From NCBI GenBank assembly GCA_030446745.1, contig JAUJMS010000014.1, positions 1 to 45,685 on the forward strand: a stretch of DNA of 45,685 bases. Direction: 5' to 3'. Positions 21,151-29,563 of this stretch are shown in pieces. The stretch's first letter is position 1. Each line of letters begins with the position of its first letter. The stretch comes from Egibacteraceae bacterium. Its GTDB lineage: Bacteria; Actinomycetota; Nitriliruptoria; Euzebyales; Egibacteraceae. The notes under the pieces are model-generated. The model saw nothing but the letters and a program-made list of their open reading frames with translations, was not told where the DNA came from and made no database searches. The translations under genes were made by a program, and so were the position numbers.

Positions 21151-23361
21151 CTAGTCGTGACCCGCGTCGGGCGCGGTTACGGTCTCGCGACATCGCCGCC
21201 GCCTTCGCGGAGCGAGGGCTCCGGCGAGCAGGACGATGGCCGTGGCGGTGGACACGGCGAGCCCTGCGGTCAACGCCGGTGACACGAACCGCAGGGCGAC
21301 GGTGTGGTCGCCGGCTGGCACCGCCACCGCCCGCAGCGCGTGGTCGGCGACGAGGACCTCGGTGGGCCGCCCGTCGACGGTCGCGCGCCAGGCGGGATAG
21401 GCCAGCTCGGAGACGACGAGCAGCGCGTCGGCGCCGCTGGCGGTGCGCACCGTCACAGCGTCCGCGGCGTAGTCGACGACCGTCGCGCGGTCGCGCGTGG
21501 CGTCCACGGGCGCGGCCAGCGGCGGCGGCTCGGCTTCCAGCAGCGCGGTGCGGCGGGGGTCGACCGCCCCGGTGGCGAGCAGCTCGAGCGCCTCGCCGCG
21601 TTCGACACGTCGCGCGTCGTGGACGAGCCACGCGCGCGGCAGCACCTCCGGGTTCTCGAGCACCCGCACCCCGCCGCCGGTGAACACCGTCGGCAGCCGC
21701 CGCGTCAGTCGCGCGACGCCTGCGGGATCGCCGCCGGCGACCTCCGGCACCAGCAGCCAACGGACGTTGAGCAGGTCGAGCAGCGGCGAGTCCAGGCCGG
21801 CCAGGCCGACGTCGGCGAAGTGGTAGTCCTGCGGGCCGCCGTTGAGCGCGACGAGCAGCTCGTCGTAGCGGGCCAGGTGCGTCGGGTTGTAGCCCTGCGT
21901 GGTCGCGACGCCGGCGAGGATCGCGCTGTTGTTCACCCCCAGCGCCGTCACCCCGGGGTCGGCCCAGCGCACGGTGTACGCGGTGCCCGGCGCGCGGTCG
22001 TAGCCGACGTAGCGACCACCCCCCGCGCCGCTGCCGGCGCGGCGCAGGAACGCCACGGCCGGACCGGCGTCGCCGAGGGTGTCGACGTCGACCGCGACGA
22101 GCCGGTCGCCGCGCAGGCGCGACGTGCGCAGCGCAGTGACCGCCGCGGTGTCGGCCGCCACCAGGTCGGCGCCGACGACCGCCACGGCGAGCGCCGCCGG
22201 CAGCCACGGCGGCAGGCGGCCAGGGCGCGTCGCGCGCCGCGCCAACGCGGTGACGGCGGCACCCGCGAGCAACGCCGCGCACAGGTAGAACACCATGACG
22301 ATCCGCTCGGGGCTGTGCGGATGCAGGCGCCCCGCGGTCGGGACCAGGAACAGCGCGAGGTGCAGCGGCGTGCGCAGTTGGCTCGTGAGCACCAACGCGG
22401 CGGCGCACACGCCGGCGAGGAACACGGTGTGGTGACGACCGCGCGCGAGGACCGGGGCGGCGACGGCGAGCGCCAACGTCGCCGCGCCCGCGTACCAGCG
22501 CCCTGGCGTGAGCAGCAGCCGCCAGTCCGCGACGTCCCAGCCGCCGACCGCGGCGGTGCGCGCCCCGCCCGGATACCCCCCGGCCAGGCTCGACACCGCG
22601 TTGAACTCCAGGCGCGGCAGCAGCCCGGCCGCGGCGAGGCCGGCTCCGGCGAGCAGCACCGCGCCGCCGTGCAGCGCGAGCCCGCCGACCCGCGCCCGCC
22701 ACGCCCGCGCGCCGGCGGGCGGGACGGCGACGGTCCGCCACGCGACCCAGGCGCCGAGCAGCACGGCCGCGTAGAGGAAGCCCTGCCCGAACCAGCCGGC
22801 CAGCAGCTGTGACAGCGCGAGCCCGCTCAACGCCCAGCCGCGCAGCCGTCCGCGCCACGACGGCGCCTCGACGGCGACCGCGACGCCGAGCAGCAGCCAC
22901 GGCAGCCACGCGGCGACGGCCGCGTAGGCGAAGCAGCACGGGTCGTGCACGACGACGAAGCCGCTCAGCTCGTAGGCGATCCCCGCGACGAGCGCGCCGC
23001 CGACCGTCAAGCCGAGGCGCCGGGCGAGCAGGTAGGCGCCGGCGCCGGCGAGCACCGGCGTGACGAGCAGGTACGCGCTGGTCGCGGCGCCCAACGGGAG
23101 GACGGTGAACAGCACCATTGCCGGCAGGTACCACCAGCCCGACAGCGGGTCGCCGGCGAACGGTGCCCCCGACAGGACGTGGGGGTTCCACCCCGGCACC
23201 TGTCCGGCGCGCAGCTGCTCGCCGAGGTAGCCGTACCACGGGACGAACTGGGTCACCGCGTCGGTGGCGAGCAACGTGCCGCCGCGCAACAGCCAGCCGA
23301 CGACCGCCGCCGCCGCGGCGACGACGGCGAGCAGCGCGGCGGCGTCGCGGCGGGTCCTCAC
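21151..23361 (-). CDS. YfhO-like polytopic membrane protein
   Basis: 736 residues with about a dozen transmembrane helices in the first 430 residues, a large extracytoplasmic domain (about 430-690) and a final helix followed by an Arg-rich tail. The first loop reads TDAVTQFVPWYGYL and WNPHVLSGAPFAGDP, typical of GT-C-like proteins and the YfhO group, which are linked to glycosylation of wall or lipid polymers in Gram-positive bacteria. The C-terminal YPAWRATVDGRPTEVL motif is also typical. The start is GTG, 10 bp after the GT2 stop. It is the last gene of a three-gene operon with an NAD-epimerase and a glycosyltransferase. The substrate is unknown. Confidence 0.85.
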   Translation of the reverse strand: MRTRRDAAALLAVVAAAAAVVGWLLRGGTLLATDAVTQFVPWYGYLGEQLRAGQVPGWNPHVLSGAPFAGDPLSGWWYLPAMVLFTVLPLGAATSAYLLVTPVLAGAGAYLLARRLGLTVGGALVAGIAYELSGFVVVHDPCCFAYAAVAAWLPWLLLGVAVAVEAPSWRGRLRGWALSGLALSQLLAGWFGQGFLYAAVLLGAWVAWRTVAVPPAGARAWRARVGGLALHGGAVLLAGAGLAAAGLLPRLEFNAVSSLAGGYPGGARTAAVGGWDVADWRLLLTPGRWYAGAATLALAVAAPVLARGRHHTVFLAGVCAAALVLTSQLRTPLHLALFLVPTAGRLHPHSPERIVMVFYLCAALLAGAAVTALARRATRPGRLPPWLPAALAVAVVGADLVAADTAAVTALRTSRLRGDRLVAVDVDTLGDAGPAVAFLRRAGSGAGGGRYVGYDRAPGTAYTVRWADPGVTALGVNNSAILAGVATTQGYNPTHLARYDELLVALNGGPQDYHFADVGLAGLDSPLLDLLNVRWLLVPEVAGGDPAGVARLTRRLPTVFTGGGVRVLENPEVLPRAWLVHDARRVERGEALELLATGAVDPRRTALLEAEPPPLAAPVDATRDRATVVDYAADAVTVRTASGADALLVVSELAYPAWRATVDGRPTEVLVADHALRAVAVPAGDHTVALRFVSPALTAGLAVSTATAIVLLAGALAPRRRRRCRETVTAPDAGHD

Positions 23362-23371
23362 GGGGCGCGGG

Positions 23372-24082
23372 TCAGCCGCTTCGTGTCGCGGCGTGGCGGG
23401 TGAGCACGACCACCATGCGGGCGAACGTCTTCACTGTCGGCCAGGGGCGCCCGGTGACCTTCGAGGTGCCGACGCGGACGCGGTAGGCCACCGGCACCTC
23501 GCGCACCCGCAGTCCCGCGCGCGCCGCACGCAGGACCATCTCCAGCGGCCAGCCGTAGGTCCGGTCGCGCAGCTCCAGGGCGAGCAGCGCGTCGCGGCGG
23601 ATCGCGCGGTACGGGCCGACGTCGTGCAACGGCGTCCCGGCGAGGCGGCCGCACAGCCGTCCGAGTGCGGCGTTCGCGACGATGACGTGCCAGGGCATCG
23701 AGCCGGGCGCCCGCCGCTGGCGCACCCGCCGGCCGAGCACGAGGTCGGCGGCGCCGCTGAGCACCGGTGCGGTGACCGCGTCGAGGTCGGCCCAGTCCAG
23801 CGACGCGTCGCCGTCCATGAACACCACGACGTCCGAGCCCTCGGCGGCATGGACCCCGCGCAGGCACGCCGCCCCGAACCCGCGGCGCGGCTCGGCGACC
23901 ACCTCGGCACCGAGGCGGCGCGCAACCATGGCCGTGCCGTCGGTCGAGCCGTTGTCCACGACGACGACGCGGACGCCGCGCGGCCGCCCGGCGAGGGCGG
24001 CGGGGAGCGCGTCGGCTTCGTTCAGCGCCGGCATGACGACGCACACCGGCGACGCGGCGCCCCGCGCGGCAGGTTCGGTCAT
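23372..24082 (-). CDS. Family 2 glycosyltransferase
   Basis: 236 residues of a GT-A fold. VVMPALNEADALP opens the fold, VVDNGSTDGT binds the nucleotide, and VVFMDGDASLD carries the metal-binding DxD-type motif. The segment GPYRAIRRDALLAL and YGWPLEMVLRAARAGLRV resemble polyprenyl-phosphate sugar transferases (dolichol-phosphate mannose synthase type), but there is no C-terminal membrane domain. It most likely supplies a sugar from a nucleotide donor to a lipid carrier for the membrane protein encoded next. The ATG overlaps the epimerase stop (ATGA). Confidence 0.9.
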   Translation of the reverse strand: MTEPAARGAASPVCVVMPALNEADALPAALAGRPRGVRVVVVDNGSTDGTAMVARRLGAEVVAEPRRGFGAACLRGVHAAEGSDVVVFMDGDASLDWADLDAVTAPVLSGAADLVLGRRVRQRRAPGSMPWHVIVANAALGRLCGRLAGTPLHDVGPYRAIRRDALLALELRDRTYGWPLEMVLRAARAGLRVREVPVAYRVRVGTSKVTGRPWPTVKTFARMVVVLTRHAATRSG

Positions 24083-25149
24083 CGCCCCGCCTCCACCGGC
24101 GGGCGGCGCAGCGGGGCGGTCGCGAACTCGCGCATCCCGGCGTCGAAGTCAACCGCCGCCGTGAACCCGAGACGGCGCGCGGCCAGCTCGGTCGCGGCGA
24201 AGACGTGACGCACGTCGCCGAGGCGGTACGCCCCGGTGACGCGCGGTGGGGGAGCGCCGTCGAACGCCGCGGCCAGCGCGTGCGCCATCTCGCCGACGCT
24301 GCGGGGGGCGCCGCTCGCGACGTTGAACGCGCCGGGCACCGCCGCAGGCGCCGTCAACGCCACCACGTTCGCGGCCGCGACGTCGTGGACGGAGACGAAG
24401 TCGCGCAGCTGGCGACCGTCCTCGAACACCTCGGGGGCGCGCCCGTCGGCGAGCGCGCTGCGAAGGATGCTCGCGACGCCGGCGTAGGGGGTGTCGCGCG
24501 GCATGCGCGGGCCGTACACGTTGTGGTAGCGCAGCGCCGTCACGGCGACCCCGGTCTCCCGGCCGTACGCCGCGCACAGGTGCTCTTGGTGCAACTTCGT
24601 CGCCGCGTAGACGTTGCGTGGATCGACAGGGGCGTCCTCGGGCACCGCCTCCGGCAACAGCGGCGCGCCGCAGTTCGGGCACGGCGGCTCGAAGCGCCCC
24701 TGTTCGAGGTCGTCGCGCCGTCGCGGGGCGGGCCGCACGACGCCGTGGCGGGGGCAGGTGTAGCGGCCCTCGCCGTAGACCACCATGGAGCTTGCGAGCA
24801 CCACCCGTCCGGCGAAGCGACTGGCGTACAGGGCGGCGAGCAGCGTCGCGGTGCCGCCGTCGTTCACCGCGACGTAGTTCCCGAGGTCGGCCAGGTCGAC
24901 GCCCAGGCCGACCTTCGCCGCCTGGTGGGACACCGCGTCGACGCCGCGGACGACACGCTCGACCGTGTCGGCGTCGCGGACGTCGCCCCACACGTACTGC
25001 GCGCCGGGGTTGCAGTAGTCAGGCACGCCGTCGTGGGCGGCCGGGTCGAGGTTGTCGAGCACCACGACGTCGCAGCCGCGCGCGACGAGGGCGTCGACCA
25101 CGAACGAGCCGATGAAGCCGGCGCCGCCGGTCACAAGGATGCGCGTCAC
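24079..25149 (-). CDS. NAD-dependent epimerase/dehydratase with a zinc-binding insertion
   Basis: 356 residues of the extended SDR family that modifies nucleotide sugars. The N-terminus reads ILVTGGAGFIGSF (NAD-binding glycines) and the catalytic Tyr-Lys pair is in VYAATK. Between the Ser-containing strand (LASSMVVYGEGRY) and that pair lies an insertion of about 45 residues with one CP-x-H and one CPNCG pair, probably a zinc ribbon. I chose the GTG at 25149 because the longer frame to 25203 has no ribosome site and an Arg-rich, non-conserved lead. First gene of the operon with GT2 and the YfhO-like protein. The specific sugar is unknown. Confidence 0.9.
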   Translation of the reverse strand: MTRILVTGGAGFIGSFVVDALVARGCDVVVLDNLDPAAHDGVPDYCNPGAQYVWGDVRDADTVERVVRGVDAVSHQAAKVGLGVDLADLGNYVAVNDGGTATLLAALYASRFAGRVVLASSMVVYGEGRYTCPRHGVVRPAPRRRDDLEQGRFEPPCPNCGAPLLPEAVPEDAPVDPRNVYAATKLHQEHLCAAYGRETGVAVTALRYHNVYGPRMPRDTPYAGVASILRSALADGRAPEVFEDGRQLRDFVSVHDVAAANVVALTAPAAVPGAFNVASGAPRSVGEMAHALAAAFDGAPPPRVTGAYRLGDVRHVFAATELAARRLGFTAAVDFDAGMREFATAPLRRPPVEAGR

Positions 25150-25260
25150 GGCCCGCCACGCTAACCGCCCGCCGGCGCGTCGACCGATTCTCCGCGCCGC
25201 CACGAACCGGCGGTGGCGGCGAGTTCACGACCCTGTAAGACCGCGGGGGCCGAGGCGCAC

Positions 25261-25266
25261 TACGGT
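25261..25266 (+). promoter_or_regulatory. -10 box for a leaderless methyltransferase transcript
   Basis: TACGGT fits TANNNT and ends 6 nt before the ATG at 25273, so the mRNA probably begins at the start codon. This supports 25273 over the upstream in-frame ATG at 25213. Confidence 0.5.
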
Positions 25267-25272
25267 TCGTGC

Positions 25273-25896
25273 ATGTGGTCCATGCTCGCCGCGCTGCTCG
25301 TTCCCACCGCCCCGCCGGCGGTCGCTCCCCGGCTGGTCGACGGCGACGGGGCGGACCTCGGCCTCGCGGTGCACCGCTGGCGCGGCACGGTGTCCCCTGG
25401 TGAGCGGCTGCTGCTCGAGCGCGCGGTCGCGCCGGTGCTCGACGTCGGCTGCGGTCCCGGACGGGTCGCGGCACACCTCGCGTGGCACGGCGTGTCGACG
25501 CTCGGCATCGACATCGCCGAGGACGCGGTGCGGATGACCCGTGCCCGCGGTGCGCCGGCGCTGCGCGTCTCGGTGTTCGGGGCGGTTCCCGGCGAGGCGA
25601 CGTGGGCGACGGCGGTGCTGCTCGACGGCAACCTCGGCATCGGCGGCGACCCGCCGGCGCTGCTCGCCCGCGTCCGCGCACTGCTCGCGCCGGCCGGGCG
25701 GATCCTCGTCGAGCTCGAACCGCCGGGCACGCCGTCGCGCCGGCTGCGCGTGCGGCTGCACGGCTGGCCCGGCGGCTGCCAGCCCTGGGCGCAGGTCGGT
25801 GTGGACGGCGTCGAGGCGCCCGCCGACGCCGCGAACCTGGCCGTCGGCGACGTGTGGGAAACGGAGGGGCGATGGTTCGCGCAGCTGGACGCCTGA
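25273..25896 (+). CDS. Class I SAM-dependent methyltransferase
   Basis: 207 residues. The SAM-binding motif VLDVGCGPGRVAAHLAWHG is followed by the acidic loop LGIDIAEDAV and a motif II-like LLDGNLGIGGDP, then ILVELEPPG. The substrate is unknown. The gene overlaps the start of the molybdopterin oxidoreductase gene (ATG at 25872) by 25 bp, and the two were probably one operon; in actinobacteria this pairing is, as far as I recall, common, but its meaning is not established. The start at 25273 is favoured by the -10 box just before it. Confidence 0.8.
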   Translation: MWSMLAALLVPTAPPAVAPRLVDGDGADLGLAVHRWRGTVSPGERLLLERAVAPVLDVGCGPGRVAAHLAWHGVSTLGIDIAEDAVRMTRARGAPALRVSVFGAVPGEATWATAVLLDGNLGIGGDPPALLARVRALLAPAGRILVELEPPGTPSRRLRVRLHGWPGGCQPWAQVGVDGVEAPADAANLAVGDVWETEGRWFAQLDA

Positions 25897-26999
25897 TCTC
25901 CAAGGCGACGGCGCTGGTCGCCGCGACGCCGACCCTCCCGCCGTTCAAGGAGGGGACGTTCCGCAGCCGGCTGCACGACGAGGCCCCGGCGGCGTGGCTC
26001 GGCGTGGCGCTCGGCGTCACGTTCACGGTGTGCTTCGCAACCGGCCTGCTCTCGCACTTCATCCAGAACCCGGCCGGGTTCTTCAGCTGGCCGGCGCGCC
26101 CCGTCGGGCTGTACCGCGTGACGCAGGGACTGCACGTCGTCACGGGCCTCGCGAGCATCCCGCTGCTGCTGTTCAAGCTGTTCGTCGTCTACCCGCACCT
26201 GTGGTCGTGGCCGCCGGTGCGCGGCGTCGCGCACGCCGTGGAACGCGCTGTGCTGCCGGCACTCGTCGGGGGCAGCCTGTTCCTGCTCGTCACGGGGGTC
26301 CAGAACGTCACCTACTGGTATCCGTGGGGATTCTTCTTCCCGCCGGCGCACTACTGGGCGGCGTGGATCACCATCGGCGCGCTCATCGTGCACATCGCGG
26401 CGAAGGTGCACATCGTGCGTCGGGTCGCGGCCCGCCGTGAGCCGGGACCCGACCGCCGGCCGCGCCGCGCCGAGGCCGGCGGGCTCAGCCGGCGCGGTGT
26501 GCTGGTCGCCGCGCGGCGGCTGACGACCGCTGGCACGACGGTCCGGCCGCTGGAGCGGCTGCTGCTGTCGCCGCGGCGGCCGTCGGTCGGGCCAGTAGGC
26601 TTCCCGTCAACCGCACCGCGCGCGGCGCGGCGTCGACGACCGGCGTGGACGCTGCGGGTCGAGGGCCGCGTCTGCGGCTGTCGCTGGACGACCTGCGCGC
26701 GCTGCCGCAACGCTCCGCGGTGCTGCCGATCGCCTGCGTGGCGGCCGTCGGTCGAAACGCTGGACCGGCGTGTCGCTGGCCGAGCTGCTGCCCGGTCGGC
26801 GCCGCACCCGGCGCGGAGGTGCTCGCGTCGCTCGAACGCGGCGGGCTGTACCGCTCGGCCTGGCTGAACGTGGCGACCGACTGCTCGCCCTCGACGTGGA
26901 GCCGCTGCATCTCGAGCACGGCTTCCCGCTGCGCTTGATCGCCCCGAACAACCCGGGTGTGCGCCAGACCAATGGCTCGCGCGGTTGGAGGTCGTGTGA
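25872..26999 (+). pseudogene. Membrane-anchored molybdopterin-dependent oxidoreductase, multiply frameshifted
   Basis: The first 245 residues read cleanly. A cytochrome b561-like domain has about four helices with conserved His (GLHVVTGLAS, VVYPHLWSW, VHIAAKVHIV), then SRRGVLVAA, a twin-arginine-like motif. From about 26,605 the sulfite-oxidase-type catalytic domain is recognisable only by hopping between frames: WTLRVEGRV, LRLSLDDLRALPQ, VLPIACV (the region of the Mo-ligand Cys), RWTGVSLAELL, LERGGLYRSAWLN, LHLEHGFPLRLIAPNNPGV. At least five small non-triplet deletions separate these blocks. The native stop is seen at 26997-26999. The protein cannot be made as written. Pseudogene decay or poor consensus are both possible. 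Confidence 0.8.
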
Positions 27000-27466
27000 C
27001 CGGCGAGCCGGCGGACCGCGACGCGCGCCGACGGCGGCAGCCAGCGGGTGTTCTGGACCGGTGTCGCCGTCGGCGGCGCGGTCATGGCCTGGGGCGTGTA
27101 CGGGCTGGGTCGCCAGCGCCGGGCCGGGCGGGCGTCCGCCCGGGCCGGTGGCGCTGTGGTTCGTCGGGGCGCTCGTCGTCCACGACGCCGTCGTCGCGCC
27201 GCTCGTGCTGCTCACCGGGCGCGGGTCCGCCGCTTGCCCCGGGTGCTGCGCGCGCCGTGCAGGTCGGGCTTGCGCTCAGCGCGGTCGTCACGCTCGTCGA
27301 TCTGCTGCTGCGCGGCTACGGCAACACCGCCCAGTCCGGGAACACCTCGATCCTGCCGATCAACTACCTGCCCGCGTGGCTGACGCTGCTCGGCGTCATC
27401 TGGATCGCGCGGCGCTGCTCGCCGTCGCTCAGGCGGTGCGGCTCAGGCGAGCAGCTGCCGGGTTGA
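26996..27466 (+). pseudogene. Frameshifted small membrane protein gene downstream of the oxidoreductase
   Basis: The GTG at 26996 overlaps the oxidoreductase stop (GTGA). Blocks of a membrane protein of about 150 residues can be read in different frames: VFWTGVAVGGAVMAWGVYGL, then PVALWFVGALVVHDAVVAPL and VLLTGRG, then VQVGLALSAVVTLVDLLL and SILPINYLPAWLTLLGVIWI. At least three frame changes are needed. It has four likely helices. I recall similar proteins of unknown function next to such oxidoreductases. The last half is duplicated at 28013-28222. Confidence 0.65.
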
Positions 27467-28010
27467 GCAGCCCGGCCGGGTCGACGTTGACCGCGGCCAT
27501 CGCCCAGCGGTCCGTCGCGTCGCGGGTCAAGTGCAGCCAGGCGGTCTTGGCGACGCTGCGTGCTCGGCGCTGATGCTCGCCGAGGTCGGCGAAGCCGCAG
27601 CAGCGCCGCGTCGAGCCGGTCGTCGTCGGCGGCGGGCCGACGTTGACGTGGACGTTGCCCTCCGCCAGGTGACCGAAGACCACCAGTCGCGCGCCCGCCT
27701 CTGGAGGTGAGCCTGCGCCTCGAACGCCGGCAGCGCGCGGGCGGGACGGCGACGTCGAGCTGTGCGCGACGCCGGCGGTCGCGGTCGCGGTGGTCGCGAT
27801 CGCCTCGGTGTGGCGTCGCCCACAGCGCCGCCGCGGCCGGTCGGTTCGGCGACCGCGTCGACGCCGTCGTCGAGCTCGACGCTCGGGTCGGTCATGGCGT
27901 CGACGAGCAGGTACGTCGGCCACGACCGCGGAAACGGCGGCGCCAACGCCGTCGCCGCGAGGACCAGGTCGAGGCCGTCGCCGGTGAACCACTCGAGAGC
28001 CTGCGGTGGA
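27153..28010. repeat. Tandem duplication, unit 1 (degenerate)
   Basis: This unit contains the second half of the membrane gene (plus strand) and, converging on it, the last third of a GlcD-like gene (minus strand). The same arrangement begins again at 28013. Matching stretches include GCTCGTCGTCCACGACGCCG in the membrane part and the TTGACCGCGGCCATCGCCCA stretch (27488 and 28230). Substitutions as well as many 1-20 bp deletions separate the copies, so they are diverged and not a simple read duplication. Confidence 0.7.
27428..28010 (-). pseudogene. Degenerate copy of the 3' part of the glcD-like gene
   Basis: Reading on the minus strand, blocks of the FAD-linked oxidase recur (FPRSWPTYLLVDAMTDP, TATATAGVAH, RLVVFGHLAEGNVHVNVGPP, AWLHLTRDATDRWAMAAV), broken by many small non-triplet deletions. 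This copy ends with VDPAGLLNP, the canonical end of the family, which the longer copy at 28186-29544 lacks. The true ancestral 3' end therefore lies here. Confidence 0.7.
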
Positions 28011-28012
28011 TG

Positions 28013-28222
28013 CTGTGGTTGCCGTCGGGGCGCTCGTCGTCCACGACGCCGTCGATCGCGCCGCTCGTGCTGCTCACCGGGCGCGGAGTCCGCCGCCTCG
28101 CACCCGGTCGTGCTGCGGACGTTGCAGGTGGGGTTGGCGCTCAGCGCGGTCACGTCACGCTCGTCGCCTACCCGCTGCTGCGCGGCTACGGCAACAGCGC
28201 CCGATCCGGCAACACCTCGAGC
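28013..28222 (+). pseudogene. Fragment of the membrane protein gene (second copy)
   Basis: About 210 bp resembling 27153-27345: GALVVHDAV, LVLLTGRG, LQVG-LALSAV and LLRGYGNSARSGNTS can be read across frame changes. It ends abruptly at about 28222, where the sequence joins the glcD-like gene. Several positions differ by substitution from the first copy. Confidence 0.6.
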
Positions 28223-28805
28223 GCGCGCTTGACCGCGGCCATCGCCCAGCGGTCCGTCGCGTCGCGGGTCAAGTGCAGCCAGGCGGTCTTGGCGACGCCG
28301 ATGCCGTGCTCGGCGCTGATGCTGCCGCCGAGGTCGGCGACCAGCCGCAGCAGCGCCGCGTCGAGCCGGTCGTCGTCGGCGGCGGGACCGACGACGTTGA
28401 CGTGGACGTTGCCCTCCGCCAGGTGACCGAAGACCACCAGTCGCGCGCCCGCCTCATCGCAGCGCTGGTGAGCCTGCGCCTCGAACGCCGGCAGCGCGCG
28501 GAGCGGGACGGCGACGTCGAGCTTGTGCGCGACGCCGGCGGTCGCGGTCGCGGTGGTCGCGATCGCCTCGGTGTGGCGCTCGCGGTAGGCCCACAGCGCC
28601 GCACGCCCCGGCCGGTCGGTGGCCACGGCGACGTCGGCGACCGCGTCGACGCCGTCGAGCGCGGCGGCGAGCTCGGCGCTCGGGTCGGTCGGGCCGGCGC
28701 ACTCGACGAGCAGGTACGTCGGCCACGACCGCGGAAACGGCGGCGCCAACCCCGTCGCCGCGAGGACCAGGTCGAGGCCGTCGCCGGTGAACCACTCCGC
28801 CGCCG
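28013..28805. repeat. Tandem duplication, unit 2
   Basis: The second unit of the duplication. It lacks about 120 bp present in unit 1 (the end of the membrane gene plus the last dozen codons of the glcD-like gene), but its glcD part is intact and continues into the full gene up to 29544. Confidence 0.65.
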
Positions 28806-29544
28806 AGAGCCTGCGTGTCGCCGCCCGCAGCCGTGCGAGCACCGCGACGGCGTCGGCGGTGCTGCGCAGCGCGAGCAGCGCCACGACCCGTGCGGGGTCG
28901 CGCGGCACCAGCCGCAGCCAGGCGCCGGTCACGACGGCCAGCGTGCCTTCACTCCCGGTCAGCAGCCCCGGCAGGTCGTAGCCGGTCGCGTCCTTCGGCA
29001 CCGCCCCGGGGCGGCGCAGCACGCGGCCGTCGGCGAGCACCGCCTCCACGCCGAGCACCTGCGCCCGCGTGGCCCCGTGGCGCAGCACCCGCACGCCGCC
29101 GGCGTTCGTCGCGATCGTGCCGCCGACGGTGGCGCTGTCGCGGGCGGCGAAGTCGACGCCGTAGGCCAGTCCCGCTGCCGCCGCGGCGGCGTGCACGGCC
29201 GCCAGCGTCGCGCCGGCTCCGACGGTCACCATCGCGGCGTCGGTGTCCACCGGGGCGACCGTGTGGAGTCGAGCCAGGCTGACGACGACCTCGCCGCCCC
29301 GGGGGACGCCGCCGCCGACCAGGCCGGTGTTGCCGCCTTGCGGCACCACGGGCGCCGCCGCCGCGGCGCACGCGGCGACGACCTGCGACACCTCCCCCGT
29401 GTCGGCGGGACGCACGACGCAGCGAGCGCGGCCGCCGAACCGCCCCGTCCAGTCGGTCTCGTAGCGGCGGGTGACTTGGGGATCGGTCAGGACGTGGTCG
29501 GCGCCGACGATCCCGGTCAGCGTCACGGCCAGCCGGTCGCTCAC
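28186..29544 (-). CDS. FAD-binding oxidoreductase, GlcD/D-2-hydroxy-acid dehydrogenase type, altered C-terminus
   Basis: 452 residues of the vanillyl-alcohol-oxidase fold. The FAD domain shows VVPQGGNTGLVGGGVP, VTVGAGATLAAV, then ATVGGTIATNAGGVR and GYDLPGLLTGSEGTL. The substrate domain has FGHLAEGNVHVNV and SISAEHGIG, which carry the His residues of the active site. Members oxidise glycolate, D-lactate or D-2-hydroxyglutarate; the substrate is not decidable. The expected ending DPAGLLNP is replaced by about 12 unrelated residues because of the duplication junction at 28222. The GTG at 29544 lies 19 bp after the bioB stop, so it is probably read from the biotin operon. Confidence 0.88.
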   Translation of the reverse strand: MSDRLAVTLTGIVGADHVLTDPQVTRRYETDWTGRFGGRARCVVRPADTGEVSQVVAACAAAAAPVVPQGGNTGLVGGGVPRGGEVVVSLARLHTVAPVDTDAAMVTVGAGATLAAVHAAAAAAGLAYGVDFAARDSATVGGTIATNAGGVRVLRHGATRAQVLGVEAVLADGRVLRRPGAVPKDATGYDLPGLLTGSEGTLAVVTGAWLRLVPRDPARVVALLALRSTADAVAVLARLRAATRRLSAAEWFTGDGLDLVLAATGLAPPFPRSWPTYLLVECAGPTDPSAELAAALDGVDAVADVAVATDRPGRAALWAYRERHTEAIATTATATAGVAHKLDVAVPLRALPAFEAQAHQRCDEAGARLVVFGHLAEGNVHVNVVGPAADDDRLDAALLRLVADLGGSISAEHGIGVAKTAWLHLTRDATDRWAMAAVKRALEVLPDRALLP

Positions 29545-29563
29545 CGGTCGGCCGCGCCGTGCG

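Noticed and set aside
27428-28230. Independent small genes in the 27.4-28.2 kb region
   Set aside because: All open frames there are pieces of the degenerate glcD and membrane-gene copies in various frames.
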